The position numbers were made by a program, and so were the translations under genes. Positions 1 through 8,036 of a stretch of DNA of 64,000 bases are shown here, in pieces (the first letter of the stretch is position 1; every line of letters starts with the position of its first letter). This DNA is from Clostridium_AW sp963515715 (lineage in GTDB: Bacteria > Bacillota > Clostridia > Clostridiales > Clostridiaceae). The notes beneath the pieces were generated by a model, which was not told the DNA's origin, made no database searches, and saw nothing but the letters and a program-made list of their open reading frames with translations. The stretch covers positions 62,001 through 126,000 of the forward strand of contig NZ_CAUPZS010000007.1 in the NCBI RefSeq assembly GCF_963515715.1, given 5' to 3'.

Positions 1-93
1 GAAAATATCTTTATTTAATATATAATCATTATGCAAAATTGAAAAATCAATAAAGAGAATTTTAAAAAGAGAATTTTAATAGGAGGAAAAACC

Positions 94-531
94 ATGAATA
101 AAATTTATGAATTAGGAGAATTCTTAATAACTACAGATCCAGAAAAAGTAAATATTGATGTAGTGGATGAATTATTAGCTAAGTCTTATTGGGCAGAAAA
201 AAGGAATAAAGAAATAATTAAAAAATTTATAAAAAGTTCTCTTTGTTTTAGTTTATATCACATAGACAAGCAAATAGGATTTGCCAGAGTGGTTACTGAT
301 TATACAACCTTTGGTTATATAAGAGACGTATTTATTGATGAAGATTACAGAAGTAAAGGTCTTGGGAAATGGCTAATAGATTGCGTTATTTCGCACCCTG
401 AAATTAAAGATATTGAAAGACTTATGTTAGCTACTAAAGACGCCCAAGGATTTTATAAATATAATGGTTTTTCTGAACTAGAAAAGCCAGAGGCTTTTAT
501 GGAGAGATTAAATATTATAAATGCAGTATAA
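94..531 (+). CDS. GNAT family N-acetyltransferase
   Basis: A 145-residue protein of the GNAT fold, expected to move an acetyl group from acetyl-CoA to an amine. The acetyl-CoA loop is visible as DEDYRSKGLGKWLID (about residues 82-96), preceded by the strand YIRDVFID and followed by the C-terminal YKYNGF motif typical of the family. The start is supported by AGGAGG eight bases upstream of the ATG. The gene stands alone and is followed by its own terminator. The substrate cannot be read from the sequence. Family assignment is firm, function is not. Confidence 0.88.
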   Translation: MNKIYELGEFLITTDPEKVNIDVVDELLAKSYWAEKRNKEIIKKFIKSSLCFSLYHIDKQIGFARVVTDYTTFGYIRDVFIDEDYRSKGLGKWLIDCVISHPEIKDIERLMLATKDAQGFYKYNGFSELEKPEAFMERLNIINAV

Positions 532-545
532 TAATGAGTTAAGAG

Positions 546-582
546 TTAAGAGTTAAGAAGAACATTTATTCTTAACTCTTAA
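546..582 (+). terminator. Rho-independent terminator after the GNAT gene
   Basis: A perfect 14-bp inverted repeat (546-559 with 569-582) with a 9-base loop, followed by TTTTTAAA. The left arm continues a short tandem of GAGTTAA units starting at 537. The T-run follows only in the plus direction, so it serves the GNAT gene. Confidence 0.8.
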
Positions 583-591
583 TTTTTAAAG

Positions 592-1047
592 TTATAAATA
601 TTTTTTTTCATGTTCTAAAAGCCATTCTTTTCTCCACAATTCTCCACCGTAGCCAACTAAATTACCATTGGAGCCAATTACCCTATGGCAAGGTAATATT
701 ATTGAAATTTTATTCTTATTATTTGCGCCGCCAACAGCCCTAACAGCCTTGGGATTTCCAATATTTATAGCTATATCTTTATATGTACAGGTATGACCAT
801 AAGGTATCTTTGTAAGAGCAGTCCATACAGATTTTTGAAATTCTGTTCCATTAAGAGCACAAGTAATAGAAAAAGTTTTTCTTCTTCCCAGGAAATATTC
901 ATCTAATTCTTCTAAACATAATGCTAATAAATCATTCTTTTTTTCTAATTTTACTCTATTATCTACAAAGTCTAATTTTAAGATATTTTCTTCATCACAA
1001 CCAACTTCAATTATGCCTATAGGGGATTTATAGTAGCCAATATACAT
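592..1047 (-). CDS. ogt: Methylated-DNA--protein-cysteine methyltransferase
   Basis: A 151-residue suicide DNA-repair protein that takes the methyl group from O6-methylguanine (and O4-methylthymine) onto its own cysteine. The active-site motif LPCHRVIG is complete, with Cys120, His121 and Arg122. The helix-turn-helix part that flips the base is seen in FQKSVWTALTKIPYG, and the Asn hinge lies in AVGGANNKN. Length matches Ogt proteins without an Ada regulatory domain. It is monocistronic, between the GNAT terminator and the cotJ terminator. Confidence 0.95.
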   Translation of the reverse strand: MYIGYYKSPIGIIEVGCDEENILKLDFVDNRVKLEKKNDLLALCLEELDEYFLGRRKTFSITCALNGTEFQKSVWTALTKIPYGHTCTYKDIAINIGNPKAVRAVGGANNKNKISIILPCHRVIGSNGNLVGYGGELWRKEWLLEHEKKYL

Positions 1048-1103
1048 TATATAAACACCTCCAAATATTATAATCTAAATATAACTTATTAATTAAAAAA
1101 TGT

Positions 1104-1145
1104 TAATACACCTGAGAAATTGTCACTAAAATCCCAGGTGTATTA
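1104..1145 (-). terminator. Terminator of the cotJ operon
   Basis: An 11-bp perfect inverted repeat (1104-1114 with 1135-1145) with a 20-base loop lies 23 bases past the stop of cotJC. The minus-strand exit reads AACATTTTTT, a reasonable U-run. Confidence 0.65.
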
Positions 1146-1167
1146 TATATTTAAATCATATTATAAA

Positions 1168-1752
1168 CTATTTTTTCATTAAAAAGATCTTTTTGCTATC
1201 AATATCATCATATACATCTCTCAATGCTTCGCCAAATCTTTGATAATGAACTATTTCCCTTGCCCACAAGAACTTTAACACATCGATTATATCAGGATCA
1301 TCAGTTAAATCAATTAAATGTTCATAAGTAGAACGAGCTTTCTGTTCCGCAGCCATATCTTCATGAAGATCTGTTACAGGGTCACCTAAGGTTCCGATAT
1401 AGCTTGCAGTCCATGGTACTCCGTTAGCATCAGTTGGGAATAAGGCATGATCATGTTGAGCGTAATGGCCTCCAAGCCCTGCTGCTTCTAATTCTTCAGG
1501 AGTGGCATCTTTGGTTAATTGATAAATCATTGAACAAATTATTTCCACATGAGCTAATTCTTCAGTACCAATGTCAGTCAATAATGCCTTAGATTTCCCA
1601 GTTGGCATTGTATATCTCTGATTTAAATACCTAATAGCTGCACTCAATTCACCATCCGGTCCCCCATATTGAGTAACAAGAAATTTAGCCATTTTCAAGT
1701 CTTTGCACTTTATTTTTACTTCATGTTGTAGTTTCTTTTCATAAACCCACAT
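1168..1752 (-). CDS. cotJC: Spore coat protein CotJC (manganese-catalase family)
   Basis: A 194-residue protein of the manganese-catalase/ferritin-like family found in the spore coat. Di-metal ligand candidates are visible in the helices: the Glu in GPDGELSAAIRYLNQR, Glu-Glu-x-x-His in GTEELAHVEII, Glu in AAEQKARSTYEHL, and the late REIVHYQRFGEAL. The start has AGGAGGA before the ATG. It is the last gene of cotJABC, 12 bases after cotJB. Members are made in the mother cell and deposited in the coat; catalase activity for this copy is inferred from the family only. Confidence 0.95.
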   Translation of the reverse strand: MWVYEKKLQHEVKIKCKDLKMAKFLVTQYGGPDGELSAAIRYLNQRYTMPTGKSKALLTDIGTEELAHVEIICSMIYQLTKDATPEELEAAGLGGHYAQHDHALFPTDANGVPWTASYIGTLGDPVTDLHEDMAAEQKARSTYEHLIDLTDDPDIIDVLKFLWAREIVHYQRFGEALRDVYDDIDSKKIFLMKK

Positions 1753-1764
1753 ACAATTATCCTC

Positions 1765-2037
1765 CTATTCCCCTATTTCCCATGGCCAAGGTTCTTCTAC
1801 CCATCCCCAAGGACATTTACTTTGCGCATTTCCAAAATTAGTCAATGGACTAAATTCTATTTCAAATCTTCGCTTTAATTTCACCAAATCTGCTGTAATA
1901 CAATTATAATGGTCCAAAGCGCGTTGGTTATGAGGATTATTATCTAAAAATAAATTTAACTCTACAGCGGCAAATTCTAACTCACGGATTTTTCTTAGCA
2001 ATTGACTACGATCAGATTTTGTATTACATTTATCCAT
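1765..2037 (-). CDS. cotJB: Spore coat protein CotJB
   Basis: A 90-residue CotJB. The start at 2037 is chosen because GGGGGAGGGA lies just before this ATG; an upstream in-frame codon (2061) would sit inside cotJA without a ribosome site. The family core LRKIRELEFAAVELNLFLD followed by a His-rich NPHNQRALDHYN helix is present, and the end is Trp/Pro-rich (PWGWVEEPWPWE). It overlaps the end of cotJA by 8 bases, suggesting translational coupling. CotJB is thought to help CotJC assemble into the coat; no enzymatic role is known. Confidence 0.93.
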   Translation of the reverse strand: MDKCNTKSDRSQLLRKIRELEFAAVELNLFLDNNPHNQRALDHYNCITADLVKLKRRFEIEFSPLTNFGNAQSKCPWGWVEEPWPWEIGE

Positions 2038-2263
2038 TATAGTCCCTCCCCCTAGACTCACATGATTTAACGGGATAAGGAAAATATAAATTTGTAAACA
2101 AAGTTCCTTTTCTTAAAGCTTCGTCTAATGGGAACGTGCCTACATAGGGTTGAATAGGCACATAGGCCCTGGCAAACTGCACGTTTCTGGGAAATATATA
2201 TTTATCACCCATGTGTTTGCAATCCTTCATTGGATTCATCCATTGATTATAATAATACTGCAT
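2030..2263 (-). CDS. cotJA: Spore coat associated protein CotJA
   Basis: A 77-residue protein, first gene of the cotJ operon. The conserved block ARAYVPIQPYVGTFPLDEAL (about residues 31-50) and the nearby LFTNLYFPYP are the CotJA signature. GAGGTGA precedes the ATG at 2263. CotJA is needed in Bacillus for CotJC to enter the spore. The three genes overlap or nearly touch, so they form one transcription unit. I could not assign the mother-cell promoter upstream (2264-2420) with confidence. Confidence 0.92.
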   Translation of the reverse strand: MQYYYNQWMNPMKDCKHMGDKYIFPRNVQFARAYVPIQPYVGTFPLDEALRKGTLFTNLYFPYPVKSCESRGRDYNG

Positions 2264-2437
2264 TTTTTCACCTCATATTTTTGTTACAATAATAAGGTAT
2301 TCAATATTTCCTGAAAATGTGAATATAATTATCAAATTTGTAATATAAATACATATTAGGCTTTTATAATATTCATAAAACCTTCACAAAAATATGCTAT
2401 CATTAAATTCAAAATATTTAATTTGGAGGAACTTAAA

Positions 2438-3121
2438 ATGGATAATATATCTATATTATTAGCCTTTGCATCAGGGGTATTATCATTTTTATCTCCTTGT
2501 GTGCTTCCATTAATTCCTATGTATTTATCCTATTTAGCAGGAACAACACTTGAAGAAGTAAATAACAAACAAAGAATAACTGTTATATATAAATCCATAG
2601 GATTTATTTTAGGATTTTCTATAATATTTATGATAATGGGCCTTTCGATTACTACTCTGGGAAAATTATTTGAAGAAAATAGATTTATACTAAAAAAAGT
2701 TGGAGGAATAATAATAATAGTTTTTGGCGTACATACTACAGGAATAATAAAAATAAAGCCGTTATATAGGGAGAAAAGATTATTAAATTTTAATAAATCG
2801 GGAATCAGCTCTATTTTTTTAGGAATGGCTTTTGCAATAGGATGGACTCCATGTATAGGACCGGTTTTAACATCTATATTAATTTACGCAGGTAATTTAG
2901 AAACTTTAAGCAAAGGAGTACTACTTTTAATTGCATATTCGGCAGGTTTAGGAATACCATTTTTACTTTCAGCCTTTTTAATTGAAGCTATTTCAAAATA
3001 TATAAAAAAAATATATAAATATTTTAATTTAATTTCAATAATAAGCGGAGTATTATTAATCATGCTTGGACTTTTAACTTTTATGGATAAGACGTATTTA
3101 TTAAATAACTTATTTAGTTAG
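2438..3121 (+). CDS. ccdA: CcdA-like thiol-disulfide electron carrier
   Basis: A 227-residue integral membrane protein with about six hydrophobic segments. It passes electrons from cytoplasmic thioredoxin to thiol proteins outside the membrane. The paired catalytic cysteines are in LSFLSPCVLPLIPMYLSYL (first half) and GWTPCIGPVLTSIL (second half). The start is the ATG at 2438, with TTGGAGGA before it; an earlier TTG at 2423 overlaps that ribosome site. The next gene is a TlpA/ResA-type thioredoxin 10 bases downstream, the expected extracytoplasmic partner. An anaerobe without obvious c-type cytochromes probably uses the pair for reductive thiol repair or spore-related redox work (inference). 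Confidence 0.92.
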   Translation: MDNISILLAFASGVLSFLSPCVLPLIPMYLSYLAGTTLEEVNNKQRITVIYKSIGFILGFSIIFMIMGLSITTLGKLFEENRFILKKVGGIIIIVFGVHTTGIIKIKPLYREKRLLNFNKSGISSIFLGMAFAIGWTPCIGPVLTSILIYAGNLETLSKGVLLLIAYSAGLGIPFLLSAFLIEAISKYIKKIYKYFNLISIISGVLLIMLGLLTFMDKTYLLNNLFS

Positions 3122-3131
3122 GGGTGAGTTA

Positions 3132-3695
3132 ATGAAAAGAAAACCATTGATGATATCTATTTTAGCATTATTAATTTTAGCATCTGTTGTTGTAGTTAAT
3201 TATAACAGTAAAAAAAATTCTCAAGCTAATGATGTTAGGGTAGAAAGTGAGGTAGAGACAAAAGACAAGTCAGAAGATAAAGAACCAAAAAAAGTTGAAG
3301 CTATAGATTTTAAACTTCAAGATATAGATGGAAAAGAAATAAGTTTAAGTGAATTTAAAGGAAAAAAGGTTTTTTTAAATTTTTGGGCCAGTTGGTGTGG
3401 TCCTTGTAAGATAGAGATGCCACATATGCAAACACTTTATGAAGAAACAAAGGACAAAGATATAGTAATTTTAGCGGTAAATGTTGGTGAAAGCAAAGAT
3501 AAAGTTAAGAGTTTCATAGAAAAAAATAAATATACTTTTCCAGTACTATTAGATACTAACCAAGAAATATCTCTTCAATATGGAATTTCTGCTTTTCCAA
3601 CTTCATTTTTTATAGACGAAGAAGGATATGTTTACAGTGGAATTCAAGGATCCATGAGTTTAGATATGATGAAGGAACAATTAATGATAAAATAG
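3132..3695 (+). CDS. TlpA/ResA-type membrane-anchored thioredoxin
   Basis: A 187-residue extracytoplasmic thiol-disulfide oxidoreductase. An N-terminal hydrophobic anchor (about residues 6-24) is followed by a Lys/Glu-rich linker (30-55) and a thioredoxin fold. The active site is FWASWCGPCKIEMPH (CxxC around residues 90-93), and the cis-Pro loop is YGISAFPTSFFID. There is no lipobox cysteine, so it is an uncleaved anchor rather than a lipoprotein. It follows ccdA by 10 bases and should receive electrons from it. ResA and StoA are the nearest named relatives; the true target is unknown. Confidence 0.92.
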   Translation: MKRKPLMISILALLILASVVVVNYNSKKNSQANDVRVESEVETKDKSEDKEPKKVEAIDFKLQDIDGKEISLSEFKGKKVFLNFWASWCGPCKIEMPHMQTLYEETKDKDIVILAVNVGESKDKVKSFIEKNKYTFPVLLDTNQEISLQYGISAFPTSFFIDEEGYVYSGIQGSMSLDMMKEQLMIK

Positions 3696-3700
3696 AAAAA

Positions 3701-3735
3701 GCGAAGCAATTTTAGGTTAAATAAATTTGCTTCGC
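3701..3735. terminator. Bidirectional terminator between tlpA-like gene and metQ
   Basis: GCGAAGCAA (3701-3709) pairs with TTGCTTCGC (3727-3735). AATTTTTATTT follows on the plus strand, and a shorter TTTTTC follows on the minus strand, so both convergent operons can end here. Confidence 0.75.
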
Positions 3736-3744
3736 AATTTTTAT

Positions 3745-4572
3745 TTAGAATGCGGGAATAGATGATCCTTTGTAAAGGTCGTCTATTAATTTTTTAGTTT
3801 CCTCTGTTTGGTATGTTTGAATTAACTTTTTTAGTGCAACATTATCCTTATCTTTAGCGTTAACAGCTATTATGTTAAAATAATTTTTTGTAGAAGGATC
3901 TTTTGTATCTTCTATAAGAATAGAATCTTTTACAGGGGAATAGCCAGCATCCACTGCTACACCATTATTTATAACAGCTATATCTACATCTTTCATAGAA
4001 CGAGGAATTTGTGTAGCCGCTAATTCAACAATATCCAAATTCTTAGGGTTCTCTATAATATCTTTAACCGTTGGAGTTATACCTACTTCATCTCTTAACT
4101 TGATAAAACCAGCACTTTGCAGTAGTATTAATGCTCTTCCACCATTTGATGCATCGTTTGGTATAGCTATCTTACTATTATTTTTTAATTCATCAAGATT
4201 CTTTAATTTTTCTGAATATATCCCCATAGGTGCTAAAACAGTATAGCCAATTGATACCAAGTCTAAATTGTGGTCAGACTTGAATTTATCAAAGAAGGCT
4301 ATAGTTTGAAATGCATTAGCATCTATTTCACCGTCAGAAAGAGCTAAATTTGGTCTATTATAATCTGAGAAAGAGATAATTTGTAGGTCAATATTTTCTT
4401 TTGCTAATCGTTCTTTGATATTTTTCCAGACTCCACGATCCTCTCCAGTAATACCTAATTTAATAACTGTCTTATCGTCACCTTTTGAAGAGGTGTTTTT
4501 CGAACAACCTATTAATGATGTAAAAATTAATAATAAAGATAAAATGCATAATGCAATTTTTTTGATTTTCAT
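3745..4572 (-). CDS. metQ: Methionine-binding lipoprotein MetQ
   Basis: A 275-residue NLPA-family substrate-binding lipoprotein of a methionine ABC importer. The signal peptide ends in the lipobox LIGC (Cys23), followed by a Ser/Lys-rich linker and the family opening TVIKLGITG. The ligand-binding core includes AIPNDASNGGRALILLQ and DIAVINNGVAVDAGY. It is the last gene of metNIQ, 12 bases after metI, and lies under the SAM riboswitch upstream of metN. Specificity for methionine rests on that riboswitch plus gene order. Confidence 0.95.
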   Translation of the reverse strand: MKIKKIALCILSLLLIFTSLIGCSKNTSSKGDDKTVIKLGITGEDRGVWKNIKERLAKENIDLQIISFSDYNRPNLALSDGEIDANAFQTIAFFDKFKSDHNLDLVSIGYTVLAPMGIYSEKLKNLDELKNNSKIAIPNDASNGGRALILLQSAGFIKLRDEVGITPTVKDIIENPKNLDIVELAATQIPRSMKDVDIAVINNGVAVDAGYSPVKDSILIEDTKDPSTKNYFNIIAVNAKDKDNVALKKLIQTYQTEETKKLIDDLYKGSSIPAF

Positions 4573-4584
4573 AATATATTCCTC

Positions 4585-5265
4585 CTAATGACTTAATTTT
4601 TTTGATATAAGTTCTCCTAAACTCTGAATGGAGTTTACTATTAATAAAAGTAATAATATTGTTACCACCATTATGTCGGTTTTAAAATATTGGTAGCCGT
4701 ATCTTATTGCAAAATCGCCTAACCCTCCTCCTCCAACAGTTCCTGCAACTGCAGAAAAACCAATCAAGCTTATTATTGTTATAGTTAGTGCATATACAAT
4801 GCCAGGTAGACTTTCTGGTAAAAGCACCCTTAAGATTATCTCAAAAGGACTTGAACCCATGGCTTTTGCTGCTTCTATAACACCAGGATCTATTTTTAAT
4901 AAAGCTGATTCTACTTGTCTACTAACAAAGGGAGTAGTACCAAAAACCAAGGGAACAATTGCCCCTTTAGTTCCTATGGTAGTGCCTACAATCAATCTAG
5001 TAACAGGTATAATAGCTGTTAGTAAAATCACGAAAGGGATAGAGCGAAATGTATTCACTATTTTAGAGGAAAAACTGTGAATAAACTTATTTTCTAAAAT
5101 GTTTCCTTTATTAGTTACAACTAATACCACTCCTAGGGGAATACCTATAAAAGATGATATTAAGCCAGCTACAGTTACCATATATACTGTTTCTCCTAGA
5201 GCTTTTATCATATCAGGAAACAGTTCTATCACATTGGGAATTAGATTTATTATAGTTTGTATCAT
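4585..5265 (-). CDS. metI: Methionine ABC transporter permease MetI
   Basis: A 226-residue inner-membrane permease with about five to six hydrophobic helices. The EAA loop that docks on the ATPase is seen in VIEAAKAMGSSPFEIILRVLLPESLPGI. The start at 5265 is supported by AGGGGTGA seven bases upstream. This makes a 53-base overlap with the end of metN, longer than the usual few bases. A later in-frame ATG at 5211 would avoid the overlap but has no ribosome site. Confidence 0.93.
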   Translation of the reverse strand: MIQTIINLIPNVIELFPDMIKALGETVYMVTVAGLISSFIGIPLGVVLVVTNKGNILENKFIHSFSSKIVNTFRSIPFVILLTAIIPVTRLIVGTTIGTKGAIVPLVFGTTPFVSRQVESALLKIDPGVIEAAKAMGSSPFEIILRVLLPESLPGIVYALTITIISLIGFSAVAGTVGGGGLGDFAIRYGYQYFKTDIMVVTILLLLLIVNSIQSLGELISKKLSH

Positions 5266-6271
5266 GATTTATCACCCCTACATTTACATTATTTTTGTTT
5301 AAATAATTTATAGCTTCTAATATTTTTTCTTCATCACCGTTAAAGGTTACAATTAAATTTCCAACAGGAACACCTTGAATATTTTCAATATTTCCATATA
5401 AAATATTTATATAAATATTAAAGTCAATGGATATTTTAGATATTAAAGCTTGACCAGACGTTTCCCCTATATAAGAGATTTTGGCTATGATTTCATTATT
5501 TAAACTATTATAAGATTCCAATACATTTTCATATTTGAATATACTAGCTACAAACTCTTTAGTTGTAGGATTTTTAGGAGATGTAAATACATTTAAAGTG
5601 TTTCCAACCTCTAAAACCTCACCTCCTTCCATTATTGCCACCTTATTACAGACCTCTTTAACTACCTCCATTTGATGGGTTATAATCACTATTGTAAGAT
5701 TTAGTTTTTTATTTATATCCCTCAGAAGGCTTAGTATGGATTTTGTATTTTGAGGATCTAAAGCAGAAGTAGCTTCATCACAAAGAAGAACTTCTGGGTC
5801 ACTAGCCAAAGCTCTTGCAATGGCAACTCTTTGTTTTTCTCCCCCGCTTAATTGAGAGGGGTAAGCTTTTAATTTATCCTCAAGCCCAACTAGCTTTAGT
5901 AGGTTAATCACTTTCTCTTCTAATTGACTTTTGATTAGTCCGCTTCCTTTAAGTGGATAAGAAATATTTTTAAATACGTTTCTATTGCTCATAAGATTAA
6001 AATGTTGAAATATCATTCCAATTTTCTTTCTGCATTTTCGTAAGCTTTTTTCATCTAATGAAGTTAACTCCTGATTGTTTATTGTAATCTTCCCATGGTT
6101 TGGTTTCTCCAATAAATTTATACACCTTAACAGTGTGCTTTTTCCTGCACCGCTATACCCTATAATCCCGAAAACATCACCTTTATCTATTTTCAAAGTT
6201 ACATTTTTAAGAGCATCAACAGTATTATTATTACTTAAATAAGATTTTTTTACATTTTGTATTAATATCAA
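5213..6271 (-). CDS. metN: Methionine ABC transporter ATP-binding protein MetN
   Basis: A 352-residue ABC ATPase that powers methionine import. Visible motifs are Walker A GYSGAGKSTLLRCI (about residues 38-51), the signature LSGGEKQRVAIARAL, Walker B EVLLCDEATSALDP and the switch His in VIITHQMEVV. The C-terminal 90 residues form the NIL regulatory domain, which in MetN relatives binds methionine and lowers transport when the pool is full. It is the first gene of metNIQ, directly downstream of a SAM-I riboswitch and a good sigma-A promoter. Confidence 0.95.
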   Translation of the reverse strand: MILIQNVKKSYLSNNNTVDALKNVTLKIDKGDVFGIIGYSGAGKSTLLRCINLLEKPNHGKITINNQELTSLDEKSLRKCRKKIGMIFQHFNLMSNRNVFKNISYPLKGSGLIKSQLEEKVINLLKLVGLEDKLKAYPSQLSGGEKQRVAIARALASDPEVLLCDEATSALDPQNTKSILSLLRDINKKLNLTIVIITHQMEVVKEVCNKVAIMEGGEVLEVGNTLNVFTSPKNPTTKEFVASIFKYENVLESYNSLNNEIIAKISYIGETSGQALISKISIDFNIYINILYGNIENIQGVPVGNLIVTFNGDEEKILEAINYLNKNNVNVGVINHDTNYNKSNSQCDRTVS

Positions 6272-6299
6272 AGTACATACCTCCTTATTTTTTATAAAT

Positions 6300-6490
6300 A
6301 AAAAATCCCCTTCTTTTCTGAAAGAAGAGGATGCCCATTAGCAATAAAAAAAGGCCCTAGAAAGGACTCACAATTGCACTAATCCTTCCTCATCTTTCAG
6401 AACTTAGTTCTGCTGGATTTAGCACCGTACATATTAATATGTTGGTTGCTGAAACTTCATAGGGCCAGTCCCTCAGTTTCTCTTGATAAG
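6300..6490 (-). promoter_or_regulatory. SAM-I (S-box) riboswitch controlling metNIQ
   Basis: Read on the minus strand, the leader starts CTTATCAAGAG at 6490 and shows the S-box core: GAGGGACTGGCCC, ATGAAG, CAGCAACC, GGTGCTAAATCC, and the closing strand GATGAGGAAGG (to 6384). An expression platform follows, with an intrinsic terminator (6332-6305, 12-bp stem, then TTTTTATTT). High SAM should favour termination and shut methionine uptake. Fold and family are very clear from the sequence. Confidence 0.95.
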
Positions 6491-6519
6491 GTCATTTTCG
6501 TATTAAATTATTGATTTTA

Positions 6520-6547
6520 ATTATATCAGTATTTTATTGTATGTCAA
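6520..6547 (-). promoter_or_regulatory. Sigma-A promoter of the metNIQ leader
   Basis: Minus strand TTGACA (6547-6542), 16 bases, then TATAAT (6525-6520). Transcription would begin just before the S-box aptamer at 6490. Both hexamers match consensus exactly. Confidence 0.8.
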
Positions 6548-6571
6548 TAGATAAAATTTTAAAAAATGCTG

Positions 6572-6600
6572 TTGACATTTTTAACAAAAGAGGGTAGTAT
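6572..6600 (+). promoter_or_regulatory. Sigma-A promoter of the amidohydrolase leader
   Basis: TTGACA at 6572-6577, a 17-base spacer, then TAGTAT at 6595-6600. This places the start a few bases upstream of the plus-strand S-box. It is divergent from the metNIQ promoter, about 25 bases away. Confidence 0.72.
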
Positions 6601-6622
6601 TTTTTATAAATAAATATTGAAA

Positions 6623-6781
6623 TTCTTATCCAGAGAGGTGGAGGGATTGGCCCTATGAAACCTCGGCAGCGGGTTCTTTAATTAGAATACTGTGCCAAAT
6701 CCAACAAGAAATTTTCTTGAAAGATAAGAACAAGTAGGGTATATATTTGCCTCTTCTTATCTTTTAAGAAGAGGTTTTATT
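6623..6781 (+). promoter_or_regulatory. Second SAM-I (S-box) riboswitch, controlling the M20 amidohydrolase
   Basis: The aptamer runs from TTCTTATCCAGAG (6624) to GATAAGAA (6723-6730), which closes the basal stem. The core is complete: GTGGAGGGATTGGCCC, ATGAAACC, CGGCAGC, GTGCCAAATCC and GAAAGATAAG. The terminator is a 10-bp hairpin (6750-6759 with 6765-6774) followed by TTTTATTTTTT. The gene 34 bases downstream should therefore be switched off when SAM is plentiful. Confidence 0.95.
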
Positions 6782-6814
6782 TTTTATAATTTTTTTAACA
6801 AGGGGGATATTTTA

Positions 6815-8005
6815 ATGAGTTTAAAAGAATTAAGAAGTGTAATAATAGAGGAGGTAGAAAAAAATAAAGAAGAGTATATAAAAATCAGTCATAGTATTCA
6901 TGAAAAACCTGAAATAGGAAACGAAGAAGTATTTGCCTTAGAGACTTTAACATCTAAGCTAGAAAAAGAGGGATTTCATGTAGAAAAAAATATAGCAGGA
7001 CATGCTACTGCTTTTATTGCTAGAAAGAAAAGTAGGTATGAAAATGGACCCGTTATAGGATACCTTGCAGAATACGATGCGTTGCCAGGTTTAGGGCATG
7101 CTTGTGGGCATAATATTATTGGAGCAGCAAGTGTAGCCGCAGCCATATCTCTAAGTAAGGTTTTAGATGAAGCAGGAGGTGAAGTTGTAGTTTTCGGAAC
7201 TCCAGCAGAAGAGGGAGGAGAGAATGGCAGTGCTAAGGCAAGTTTTGTAAGAGAAAACCTTTTTAATGGTATAGATGTTTGTATGATGATACACCCATCC
7301 AATGAAACTTCTTCAACTAGTACTTCATTAGCTGTAGACCCTTTAGATTTTGAGTTTATAGGTAAACCAGCTCATGCAGCTTCTTGTCCAGAAAAGGGTA
7401 TAAACGCGTTAGATGCTATTATCCAGTTGTTTAATGGCATTAATGCCTTAAGGCAGCATGTTACTAGTGATGTGAGAATACATGGAATAATTACCCATGG
7501 AGGTGACATGCCTAATATAGTACCAGAATATGCTAAAGCTAGATTTTATATACGTGCTTCAACAAGAAAAAGATGCGACGAGGTAACAAATAGAGTAAAA
7601 GACATAGCGAAGGGAGCATCATTTGCTACTGGAGCAAAGTTAAATATAATTCCATTTCAAAATCCGGTAGACAACTTAATAAAAAATGGAGCATTAGATG
7701 ATATATTCATTGATAATGTAAGGTATTTAGGAGAGGAAATAAGGACTGATATAGTAAAGGGGATAGGCTCCACAGATGCTGGGAATGTAAGCCATGTAGT
7801 ACCCACAATACATCCTTATATAAGAATTGGTGAAAGCACATTAGTATCTCATACTAAAGAATTTTGTGAAGCGGCTATATCCAAAGAAGGGGATAAGGGA
7901 CTAATATTAGGAGCAAAGGCCTTAGCATTAACAGGATTAGTTCTATTGGTACAAAAGGATAAGCTAAATAAGATTAAAGAAGAGTTTGATAATCAAAAAT
8001 ATTGA
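6815..8005 (+). CDS. M20-family amidohydrolase under SAM riboswitch control
   Basis: A 396-residue metallo-hydrolase of the M20 peptidase/amidohydrolase family that also holds the p-aminobenzoyl-glutamate and N-acyl-amino-acid hydrolases. Metal and catalytic motifs are LAEYDALPGLGHACGHN (His and Asp ligands) and GTPAEEGGENG (general base and ligand Glu). A dimerisation domain occupies about residues 175-300, and a further His ligand lies near DAGNVSHVVPTIH. AGGGGGA precedes the ATG. The SAM riboswitch upstream implies a role in methionine or cysteine supply, for example freeing them from N-acyl, peptide or amide forms. The substrate is inference only. Confidence 0.88.
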   Translation: MSLKELRSVIIEEVEKNKEEYIKISHSIHEKPEIGNEEVFALETLTSKLEKEGFHVEKNIAGHATAFIARKKSRYENGPVIGYLAEYDALPGLGHACGHNIIGAASVAAAISLSKVLDEAGGEVVVFGTPAEEGGENGSAKASFVRENLFNGIDVCMMIHPSNETSSTSTSLAVDPLDFEFIGKPAHAASCPEKGINALDAIIQLFNGINALRQHVTSDVRIHGIITHGGDMPNIVPEYAKARFYIRASTRKRCDEVTNRVKDIAKGASFATGAKLNIIPFQNPVDNLIKNGALDDIFIDNVRYLGEEIRTDIVKGIGSTDAGNVSHVVPTIHPYIRIGESTLVSHTKEFCEAAISKEGDKGLILGAKALALTGLVLLVQKDKLNKIKEEFDNQKY

Positions 8006-8008
8006 AGA

Positions 8009-8036
8009 GTTCACGCCATAAAATTATGGAGTGAAC
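8009..8036. terminator. Hairpin between convergent amidohydrolase and surE
   Basis: GTTCACGCCATAA (8009-8021) pairs with TTATGGAGTGAAC (8024-8036) with one mismatch. It covers the surE stop codon. No good T-run follows on either strand, so termination strength is uncertain. Confidence 0.4.

Noticed and set aside
537..560. Tandem GAGTTAA units, possible short repeat array
   Set aside because: Only three units, and they form the left arm of a terminator; no CRISPR-like spacing.
4799..5080. Open frame on the plus strand inside metI
   Set aside because: It is antisense to clear MetI coding, has no ribosome site, and its translation matches no family.
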